Source: Photobacterium arenosum
GTDB taxonomy: Bacteria; Pseudomonadota; Gammaproteobacteria; Enterobacterales; Vibrionaceae
Reading direction: 5' to 3'
Assembly (NCBI RefSeq): GCF_014841115.1
Contig: NZ_JACYTP010000019.1
Location: forward strand, 1 to 64,000
Length of the DNA: 64,000 nucleotides
Below are positions 55,172 through 64,000 of this stretch, one piece after another (the stretch's first letter is position 1; every line of letters starts with the position of its first letter). The position numbers and the translations under genes are program-made. A model generated the notes under the pieces. The model ran no database searches, was not told where the DNA came from, and worked only from the letters and a program-made list of their open reading frames with translations.

Positions 55172-56272
55172 ATGAAATTTTCCGTTGAACGAGAACATCT
55201 CATTAAACCTCTGCAGCAGGTAAACGGTGCACTGGGTGGCCGTCCGGCGCTGCCTATCCTCGGCAACCTGTTACTGCAGGTAGATGCGGGCAAGCTGTCT
55301 CTGACGGCTACCGATCTGGAAGTGGAGCTGGTGGCCGGTCTGGCACTGGACGGTGACTGGGAACCGGGGGCGACCACTGTACCTGCCCGCAAATTTCTCG
55401 ATATCTGCCGCGGACTGCCAGACAGTGCGCAACTTAAGATTGAATTGCAGGGTGACAGGCTGCTGCTGCGCTCTGGCCGTAGTCGTTACTCACTGACGAC
55501 TTTGCCGGCCAGTGACTTTCCCAATATTGAAGACTGGCAAAGCGATGTGGAACTGCATCTGGCGCAGGGGCAGTTACGCCAGTTGATCGAAAGTACCCAG
55601 TTTTCCATGGCCAATCAGGATGTGCGTTACTACCTGAACGGTATGCTGATGGAAACCGATGGCAAGCAGCTGCGCTCGGTGGCGACCGACGGGCACCGTA
55701 TGGCGGTCTGTACTGTCGATACCGAGACTGATATGCCGGGCAAGCAAATTATCCTGCCGCGTAAAGGGGTGATGGAGTTAATGCGTCTGTTAGACAGCCC
55801 GGATGCCGAGGTCGTGCTGCAGATTGGCCAGTCTAACCTGCGGGCTGTGGTCAACAATTTCACCTTCACTTCCAAGCTGGTTGACGGCCGTTTTCCGGAC
55901 TATCGCCGCGTGTTGCCGCAAAACAGCAGCAAGTTTCTGCAGGCCAGCTGTGAGGAACTGCGCCAGGCCTTTTCCCGTGCCGCCATTTTATCGAATGAGA
56001 AATTCCGCGGCGTGCGCGTGAATCTGATCAACAATGAAATGCGGATCACTGCCAACAACCCTGAACAGGAAGAAGCGGAAGAAGTGCTGGATGTCGACTT
56101 CCAGGGCGACGAGCTGGAGATTGGCTTTAATGTCAGCTACATCCTGGATGTGCTCAATACCCTGAAATGCGATCAGGTGCGGATTTCGATGACGGACGCG
56201 ACAGCCAGTACCCTGATTGAAGATGTCGCTGACAGTGATGCGCTGTACGTGGTTATGCCGATCCGGCTGTAA
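55172..56272 (+). CDS. dnaN: DNA polymerase III beta subunit (sliding clamp)
   Basis: A 366-residue three-domain clamp that dimerises into a ring. It starts MKFSVEREHLIKPLQQVNGALGGRPALPILGN and ends VVMPIRL, the C-terminal tail that frames the hydrophobic partner-binding cleft. Standard length. It lies one base after dnaA and three before recF, in the conserved dnaA-dnaN-recF-gyrB operon. Confidence 0.98.
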   Translation: MKFSVEREHLIKPLQQVNGALGGRPALPILGNLLLQVDAGKLSLTATDLEVELVAGLALDGDWEPGATTVPARKFLDICRGLPDSAQLKIELQGDRLLLRSGRSRYSLTTLPASDFPNIEDWQSDVELHLAQGQLRQLIESTQFSMANQDVRYYLNGMLMETDGKQLRSVATDGHRMAVCTVDTETDMPGKQIILPRKGVMELMRLLDSPDAEVVLQIGQSNLRAVVNNFTFTSKLVDGRFPDYRRVLPQNSSKFLQASCEELRQAFSRAAILSNEKFRGVRVNLINNEMRITANNPEQEEAEEVLDVDFQGDELEIGFNVSYILDVLNTLKCDQVRISMTDATASTLIEDVADSDALYVVMPIRL

Positions 56273-56275
56273 CCT

Positions 56276-57367
56276 ATGGCGTTAACGCGATTCATTGTTA
56301 AAGATTTTCGTAATCTTGAGGCCTGTGATCTCACCTTCTCGGAGGGTTTCAATTTTCTGGTCGGTGCCAATGGCAGCGGTAAAACCAGTTTGCTGGAAGC
56401 CATCTATTTTCTCGGCCATGGCCGCTCCTTTCGCAGCCACCTGACCAGCCGGATTATCCGCCATGGTCAGGATGAACTGGTACTGCATGGCCGGGTGCAT
56501 GCGGACAGCGCACTGAAAGGTGATCTGGAGCGACCGCTGGGGATCAGAAAGCAGCGGGATGGTACGACTCAGGTTAAAATAGCCGGCCAGACTGGCCAGA
56601 AAGTAGCACAGCTGGCGCAGATTCTGCCGCTGCAGCTGATCACCCCGGAAGGCTTTGAGCTGATGGTGGGCGGCCCCAAATTCCGTCGTGCGTTTATCGA
56701 TTGGGGGGTGTTTCACGTGGAACCACGTTTTTATCAGGCCTGGAGCCGGGTAAAACGGCTGACCAGGCAGCGTAATGCGCTGCTGAAAACCGCGCGCAGC
56801 TACCGTGAACTCAGCTACTGGGATCAGGAACTGGCCCAACTGGCGGAAGTGATTGACGGCTGGCGCCGTGATTACATTGATGCCCTGCGAGAGCAGGCAA
56901 CCGCCTTTTGTGGTGATTTTCTGCCGGAATACGATATTCAGCTCGGCTACTACCGTGGCTGGGAAAAAACGACCCCTTACAGCGAGCTGCTGGCCGCCAA
57001 CTTTGAGCGCGATATGCAGCTCGGTTATACCGTCAGCGGCCCCAATAAAGCGGATCTGCGGCTCAAGGTGTCGGCTATGCCTGTGGACGATGTCCTGTCC
57101 CGCGGCCAGCTTAAATTACTGATGTGTGCGCTGCGATTGGCACAGGGTCAGCAGCTTCGTCAGGCAACAGGCAAGCAGTGTCTTTACCTGATTGACGACT
57201 TTGCCTCAGAGCTCGACAGCAGCAAACGCGCCCTGCTGGCAAAGGGATTACACGATACTCAGGCTCAGGTGGTCATCAGTGCCATCAGCGAGGAGCAACT
57301 GGGCGATATGAAGACCGAAAAGGGCAAGATGTTTCATGTCGAACAGGGTAAAATAACCGCAAGATAA
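56276..57367 (+). CDS. recF: DNA replication and repair protein RecF
   Basis: A 363-residue SMC-like ATPase that helps load RecA at gaps. Walker A is [24 protein letters not shown], the ABC-type signature lies in [10 protein letters not shown], and Walker B is [12 protein letters not shown] parS-like palindrome (56709-56724) is embedded in the codons for FHVE near residue 145. Confidence 0.97.
   Translation: MALTRFIVKDFRNLEACDLTFSEGFNFLVGANGSGKTSLLEAIYFLGHGRSFRSHLTSRIIRHGQDELVLHGRVHADSALKGDLERPLGIRKQRDGTTQVKIAGQTGQKVAQLAQILPLQLITPEGFELMVGGPKFRRAFIDWGVFHVEPRFYQAWSRVKRLTRQRNALLKTARSYRELSYWDQELAQLAEVIDGWRRDYIDALREQATAFCGDFLPEYDIQLGYYRGWEKTTPYSELLAANFERDMQLGYTVSGPNKADLRLKVSAMPVDDVLSRGQLKLLMCALRLAQGQQLRQATGKQCLYLIDDFASELDSSKRALLAKGLHDTQAQVVISAISEEQLGDMKTEKGKMFHVEQGKITAR
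56709..56724. other. parS: parS-like ParB-binding site inside recF
   Basis: TGTTTCACGTGGAACC; its reverse complement GGTTCCACGTGAAACA fits the pattern NGTTNCACGTGAAACN that I recall for parS of vibrio chromosome 1. It is one base from the Pseudomonas form TGTTCCACGTGGAACC. It lies about 10.7 kb from oriC and 14 kb from parAB, within the range expected for origin-proximal centromeres. Confidence 0.75.
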
Positions 57368-57371
57368 TTAA

Positions 57372-59798
<2,427 letters not shown>

Positions 59799-59842
59799 CC
59801 AGTCCGCCGTCAGTTGCTGATAATAACCGTGTACTGAATAAG

Positions 59843-59873
59843 AACGCCGCTCATCACTGAGCGGCGTTTTTTT
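59843..59873 (+). terminator. Rho-independent terminator after gyrB
   Basis: Stem AACGCCGCTCA / TGAGCGGCGTT with loop TCAC, followed by a T run to 59873. Confidence 0.92.
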
Positions 59874-59892
59874 ATGCTGGTTATCCCCTTAA

Positions 59893-61461
59893 TCAGGCCG
59901 TGCGCAGTTCACGGCGCAGAATTTTACCGACAGTGGATTTGGGTAATTCCTGATGAACTGAAATATGTTTGGGCACCTTGTAGCCCGTCAGGTGTTCGCG
60001 GCAGAAGGCGATGATGTCGGCTTGGTCTAACCGGGCGGAAGTGGTGATGTGCGCGTGCACCGCTTCGCCGGTTTTCTCATCCGTTTCACCCACCACAGCC
60101 GCTTCGACAATGTGTTCATGGCGACACAGCACTTCTTCAATCTCGTTTGGGTACACATTAAAGCCGGACACTATGATCATGTCTTTGAGTCTATCGACTA
60201 TCTTGATGTAACCATCTGGCGCAATGAAACCCAGGTCGCCGGTTTTGACGAAACCGTCTACCAGCACCTTGGCGGTTTCATCCGGACGCTGCCAGTAACC
60301 CTGCATAACCTGCGGGCCTTTGATCACCAGTTCGCCCACTTCGCCCTGAGGCAGCGGCCGGTTATTCTCGTCCCAGACTTCAACCACAGTGTTAATCAGC
60401 GGCACTCCGACACTGTTGATTTGTTCGCAGTCGAAGTTGTTGAGTGTCGATACCGGCGAGGTTTCTGTCAGCCCCCAGCCCTCGGTGATGGTGCAGCCAG
60501 TGATGGATTGCCACAGCTCGAACGCTTTGCCTGTCAGGGCTGCGCCGCCGGAAAAGGTAATTTTCAGGGAGCTGAAATCCAGTTTTCTGAATTCCGGGTG
60601 CTGGCATAAGCCGACAAACAGGGTGTTGATACCGGCAAAACCGGTAAAGCGCTGGCTTTGCAGGGTGTTGATGAAGCCTTCTATGTCCCTTGGGTTCGGG
60701 ATCAGCACGTTTTGCGCGCCCAGATAGAATAGTCCCATCATGTTCACCGTAAAGGCATAGATGTGGTAGAGCGGCAGCGGACAGATAAAACTTTCCTCGC
60801 CCGGGGTCCCTTTTTGCAGAATGCGGTGACTCATCTGCGCGGCATTGGCCAGAATGTTGCCATGGCTCAGGCAAGCCCCTTTAGCCACCCCGGTTGTGCC
60901 CCCTGTGTATTGCAGCACGGCAATGTCATCCGTGCCGGCCGTATTCGGGCGCAGGGCAGCTTGTTCTTTGCCGCTGGCGATTGCTGTGTTAAAGGCAATG
61001 TACTGATGACCTGCCTCGGCACTGTTTGTCAGCAGATCTGTTGCTGCGGTCACCAGGACGTTTTCCACCGGAACCTGCTTGCGGATGGCTTCATACTTGG
61101 GTAACAAATCTTCGAGAATAATCAGTGCTTTCACACCGGCATCACTGAACTGGTGCTGCATTTCCCTGGGCGTGTAGAGCGGGTTGGTATTAACCACTAC
61201 CAGTCCGGCGCGGATCGCGGCATAGGCGGCAATCGGATACTGAATAATGTTAGGCAGCTGAATGGCAATGCGATCACCGGCCTGCAGCCCGCTCTGGTGC
61301 TGCAGCCACTGCGCCAGATGCCGCGAGCGCTGCTCAATATCGCTGTAGGTCAGGGTCTGCCCCAGACAGTTAAAGGCCGGGTTATCTGTATAGCGGGCAA
61401 AACCGTCTTCCAGAAAATCCGCCAGGTTGGTAAAGCTGTTCAGGTATTGGTATGCATCCAT
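59893..61461 (-). CDS. Long-chain acyl-CoA synthetase (AMP-binding, FadD-like)
   Basis: A 522-residue adenylate-forming enzyme. The AMP-binding loop is YTGGTTGVAKGA, the A5 motif GWGLTETSP, and the late motifs KTGDLGFIAPDGYIKIVDRLKDMIIVSGFNVYP and PKSTVGKILRREL carry the hinge Asp/Arg and the catalytic Lys. It should activate fatty acids to acyl-CoA. It is shorter than E. coli FadD (561 residues), and vibrios carry several such paralogues, so no gene symbol is assigned. It lies downstream of the acyl-CoA dehydrogenase gene and may share its transcript. Confidence 0.9.
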   Translation of the reverse strand: MDAYQYLNSFTNLADFLEDGFARYTDNPAFNCLGQTLTYSDIEQRSRHLAQWLQHQSGLQAGDRIAIQLPNIIQYPIAAYAAIRAGLVVVNTNPLYTPREMQHQFSDAGVKALIILEDLLPKYEAIRKQVPVENVLVTAATDLLTNSAEAGHQYIAFNTAIASGKEQAALRPNTAGTDDIAVLQYTGGTTGVAKGACLSHGNILANAAQMSHRILQKGTPGEESFICPLPLYHIYAFTVNMMGLFYLGAQNVLIPNPRDIEGFINTLQSQRFTGFAGINTLFVGLCQHPEFRKLDFSSLKITFSGGAALTGKAFELWQSITGCTITEGWGLTETSPVSTLNNFDCEQINSVGVPLINTVVEVWDENNRPLPQGEVGELVIKGPQVMQGYWQRPDETAKVLVDGFVKTGDLGFIAPDGYIKIVDRLKDMIIVSGFNVYPNEIEEVLCRHEHIVEAAVVGETDEKTGEAVHAHITTSARLDQADIIAFCREHLTGYKVPKHISVHQELPKSTVGKILRRELRTA

Positions 61462-61537
61462 GATGTGCTCTCTTCTTGTTCCGTTCAGGGGGTGCCTCCG
61501 CGTCTTGACGGAGGCTTATTGTTATAGGGTGGGTGGT

Positions 61538-63196
61538 TCAGATTTTGGCCAGTGCCCGTTCCACGATGGATTTGGCATCGATGTCTGCCGGCAGAGTGCC
61601 GAACTGGAAATAATGATCGGATAAGCGCGCCTGGGTGAAGGCCTCGGCAATGTGAGGTTCGCCATAGCTGAACAGAGTCGCGGCCTGCCAGATCAGGGCC
61701 AGCTGCTCCATCATTTGCCGGGCACGGAGCTCAATGTTTTCCGTGCTGGCAAATTCGGCTTTCAGTTGTGCCAGCTTGCGGTCGAACAGCGGGTGCTTAC
61801 CTTGTGCCTGGTCAAATTCGGCAAACAGGGCGCTGAAGGTATCGGGTTCACGCTGCAGCACGCGCAGCAGGTCGAGGCACTGCACATTGCCTGAGCCTTC
61901 CCAGATCGAATTGACCGGCGCTTCGCGATACAGCCGGCTGGCAATGTTCTCTTCGACGTAGCCTACACCGCCAATACACTCCATGGCCTCGGCGGTATGC
62001 TGAATCGCCCGCTTGCAGATCCAGTATTTACCGATGGCCGTTGCACTGCGGATCAGGGCTGCTTGTGTGTTGTCCTTGCTGTTATCCAGCGCATGAGCAA
62101 TGCGCATGGTGATCGCCAGTGCCGCTTCTGCTTCCAGTGCCAGATCAGCCAGCACATTGATCATCAATGGCTGGTCATGAAGATTGCGGCCGAAGACGCT
62201 GCGGCCTGAGGTATGCCAGATCGCTTCTTTGGCGGCCTGAGCCATCAGTGCGCTGGACCCTATCATGCAGTCGAAGCGGGTGAGGGCGACCATGTCTATG
62301 ATGGTACGGATACCGCGGCCTTCCTCGCCAAGCAGCCAACCGTGCGCGCCGCGAAACTCGATTTCAGAGCTGGCATTGGATTTATTGCCCAGCTTGTTTT
62401 TCAAGCGTTGAATTTGCATCGGGTTCTTACTGCCGTCTTCGCGCCAGCGTGGCACCAGAAAGCAGGACAGTGTCTCGCCGGTTTTGGCCAGGACAAGAAA
62501 TGCATCGCACATAGGTGCGGAGCAGAACCATTTGTGACCGACCAGGCTGTAGAGTTTACCCGGCCCGGCGTCAGCGACCGGGGTTGCCCGTGTGCTGTTC
62601 GCCCGGACATCCGAGCCGCCCTGTTTTTCTGTCATCGCCATGCCTATGGTGACCCCGGCTTTGTCGAAATAGGGCTTGTTAGTGCCGTCATACACAGTGG
62701 CTGTGATTTTCGGCAGCCAGAGTGCTGCAACGTCAGGCTGGTGCTGCAGGGCTGGCACACAGGCAAAGGTCATGGTCAGCGGGCAGCCGGAGCCGGGATC
62801 GGCCTGGTTGTGCATAAAGGCCAGTGCCGCCCGGGCAACGTGGGCACCGGCTTTGGGCTGTGTCCACGGCAGGCTGGTATGGCCGTTTTCGATCGCGTGC
62901 GCCATGAGCTGGTGGTAAGCCGGATGGTAATCGACCTGATCAACCCGGTACCCGAAGCGGTTATGGGGCTGAAATTCCGGTAAATGTTTATTGGCCAGAA
63001 AACCGGCTTCCTGCAATTCATGGCCAATATGATGACCAAAACTCGACAATCGGCTGTTTGCCCAGTCCCCGGAAAACCGGGCTACCCAATATTTCAATAT
63101 GCTGTCAGAGTCATATGTATTGTAGTGTTCTAAGGGTTTTGGCTGGTTCACTACTGTGTGAGTATCCTGGCTGGTGGTCGGGTTGAAAGGTTCCAT
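61538..63196 (-). CDS. aidB: AidB-family acyl-CoA dehydrogenase (isovaleryl-CoA dehydrogenase type)
   Basis: A 552-residue flavoprotein of the AidB branch of acyl-CoA dehydrogenases. It shows HTVVNQPKPLEHYN near the start, CPLTMTFACVPAL, GMAMTEKQGGSDVRANSTRA, GHKWFCSAPMCDAFLVLA, KLGNKSNASSEIEF and AMECIGGVGYVEE..YREAPVNSIWEGSGNVQCLDLLRVL. The catalytic base of fatty-acyl dehydrogenases is not evident by eye. E. coli AidB belongs to the adaptive alkylation response; here the acyl-CoA synthetase neighbour suggests fatty or branched acid metabolism. GGAG lies before the ATG at 63196; the frame extends to 63274. Confidence 0.9.
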   Translation of the reverse strand: MEPFNPTTSQDTHTVVNQPKPLEHYNTYDSDSILKYWVARFSGDWANSRLSSFGHHIGHELQEAGFLANKHLPEFQPHNRFGYRVDQVDYHPAYHQLMAHAIENGHTSLPWTQPKAGAHVARAALAFMHNQADPGSGCPLTMTFACVPALQHQPDVAALWLPKITATVYDGTNKPYFDKAGVTIGMAMTEKQGGSDVRANSTRATPVADAGPGKLYSLVGHKWFCSAPMCDAFLVLAKTGETLSCFLVPRWREDGSKNPMQIQRLKNKLGNKSNASSEIEFRGAHGWLLGEEGRGIRTIIDMVALTRFDCMIGSSALMAQAAKEAIWHTSGRSVFGRNLHDQPLMINVLADLALEAEAALAITMRIAHALDNSKDNTQAALIRSATAIGKYWICKRAIQHTAEAMECIGGVGYVEENIASRLYREAPVNSIWEGSGNVQCLDLLRVLQREPDTFSALFAEFDQAQGKHPLFDRKLAQLKAEFASTENIELRARQMMEQLALIWQAATLFSYGEPHIAEAFTQARLSDHYFQFGTLPADIDAKSIVERALAKI

Positions 63197-63430
63197 ATTC
63201 GGCTCTCCTTGGTTAGAAGGGGTCAGAGTGTCCTGTTGATCTGCTATGGGTTTGGCGAGCATGGCATTCGACATTCCCCGTCAATGCTATTAACATCGCC
63301 TTAACATGGACTTTATACGAGCAGCCATGTTTGGCTATGTCTGTTCACGCCAATTTATTGTTGATCTGCGCAATCGGCAGCTGTGATGACATTTCTGGGA
63401 GGCAAACCGCATTAGAGCGGGGCAGTATTG

Positions 63431-64000
63431 ATGGAAGGCTATTACTCGACCCTGAGCAGTTGGATGATCCCCATCGCGAAAGCGATGCAACATTACGGAC
63501 TGGATATGGAGCAGGCCCTGCACGAGTGCGGTCTCGACATCCGTGAACTGCAGAACCAGGAAGTGCGGGTCTCAATCCGTAAATTGTCGGCACTGATAGA
63601 TTATTGTAATCGTTTTTTACCCGAGCAGGATTTTACTGTTCAGATTGCACGGTATTTTCATCCCGGTGTGTTTCATATTCTGGGCTACGCTATGATGTCG
63701 GCGGATACGCTGGAGGAGGCGCTGTTGCAGCTTGTCGCCTACAACAGTGTGGTCTGTGACATCAGTAATCTTCAATTAATCGAGAACCCGGATACTCTGG
63801 TACTGGATGTCGCTTTGGTGGCCAGGAATGAAGAACAGTCTGTGCTGATGCGGCGCCAGGAGCTGGAAGCTTTTATGGCGATGGTGGTCAGTTTTTCGCG
63901 TGATGTGGTTGATGCCGATTTGAAACCGGCTTATGTCACGTTCCAGTTTTCTCCGCCGGCAGATCAAGGGCACTACCTGACCGCATTCTTCCAGTGCCCG
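63431..64000 (+). CDS. AraC-family transcriptional regulator, N-terminal part (cut by window end)
   Basis: An open frame of 190 codons that runs off the right edge with no stop. It begins MEGYYSTLSSWMIPIAKAMQ and continues through HECGLDI, a segment typical of the arabinose-binding-type N-terminal domain of OruR/ArgR-like AraC regulators (RVSIRKLSALIDYC.., HPGVFHILGYAMMSADTLEEALLQLVAYNSVV). The C-terminal double helix-turn-helix would lie beyond 64000. It diverges from aidB and is a candidate regulator of the aidB-acyl-CoA synthetase pair. Confidence 0.85.
   Translation, partial: MEGYYSTLSSWMIPIAKAMQHYGLDMEQALHECGLDIRELQNQEVRVSIRKLSALIDYCNRFLPEQDFTVQIARYFHPGVFHILGYAMMSADTLEEALLQLVAYNSVVCDISNLQLIENPDTLVLDVALVARNEEQSVLMRRQELEAFMAMVVSFSRDVVDADLKPAYVTFQFSPPADQGHYLTAFFQCP

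Noticed and set aside
57330..57345. Second parS-like sequence TGTTTCATGTCGAACA in recF
   Set aside because: It matches 13 of 16 positions but lacks the CACGTG core that ParB needs, and the likeness comes from a second FHVE codon run.
60049..60609. Long open frames opposite the acyl-CoA synthetase, aidB and other GC-rich genes
   Set aside because: They are antisense shadows with no family motifs, no ribosome sites and codon patterns that mirror the real gene.
61494..61515. GCCTCCG / CGGAGGC hairpin between aidB and the acyl-CoA synthetase gene
   Set aside because: In the transcribed (minus) direction there is no T tract, so I did not call it a terminator; it may be a weak intercistronic structure.

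Overview
The window is a chromosomal segment around the replication origin of a gammaproteobacterium, most likely a member of the Vibrionaceae. The evidence is gene content and order: mnmG-oriC-mioC-mnmE-yidC-yidD-rnpA-rpmH, then an amino-acid ABC transporter, then dnaA-dnaN-recF-gyrB. The blocks yrdA/yrdB-aroE-hemF-tsaC-purEK-yrdD-smg-dprA-def-fmt-rsmB-trkA-trkH and srkA-dsbA//comM-ilvGMEDA fit the same family. I cannot fix the genus from sequence alone. No rRNA or tRNA gene lies inside, but the left edge holds the promoters and leader of an rRNA operon that runs leftward out of the window.

Layout. Positions 1-310: minus-strand rrn promoters P1/P2 and boxA leader. 0.4-5.4 kb: yrdA (+), yrdB-aroE-hemF-tsaC (-) and purEK (+) under a PurR box. 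5.5-8.4 kb: yrdD, smg, dprA and a LysM-less secreted protein (-). 8.6-14.5 kb: def-fmt, rsmB, trkA-trkH (+). 14.5-19.9 kb: trhA with a FabR-like operator, a SpoOM homologue, yihD, ccoG, srkA-dsbA. 19.95-20.85 kb: a short AT-rich stretch with a small membrane protein and a broken DUF2059 gene. 20.9-29.2 kb: comM (-) and the ilvL-ilvGMEDA branched-chain amino acid operon with a complete attenuator. 29.3-34.1 kb: an XRE regulator, glmS, a DeoR regulator and glmU (-). 34.4-41.3 kb: the full ATP synthase operon atpIBEFHAGDC (-). 41.5-45.7 kb: mnmG-rsmG-parA-parB (-). 45.75-46.12 kb: oriC. 46.2-50.9 kb: mioC, mnmE, yidC-yidD-rnpA-rpmH (-). 51.1-53.4 kb: amino-acid ABC transporter (-). 53.8-59.8 kb: dnaA-dnaN-recF-gyrB (+), with a parS-like site inside recF. 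59.9-64.0 kb: acyl-CoA synthetase and AidB-type acyl-CoA dehydrogenase (-), diverging from an AraC-family regulator cut by the window end.

The genes are nearly all core housekeeping: replication initiation and segregation (dnaA, dnaN, gyrB, parAB, parS, oriC), translation (def, fmt, rsmB, rsmG, mnmE/mnmG, tsaC, rpmH, rnpA), energy (atp, ccoG), cell-wall precursor supply (glmS, glmU) and biosynthesis (aroE, hemF, purEK, ilv). I found no prophage, insertion sequence, CRISPR array, toxin-antitoxin or defence locus. No wholly new multi-gene system is evident. The most informative non-routine signals are regulatory (FabR-like operator, ilv attenuator, atp promoter palindrome, parS in recF) and the doubly frame-broken DUF2059 gene, whose second break falls on a canonical slippery heptamer.
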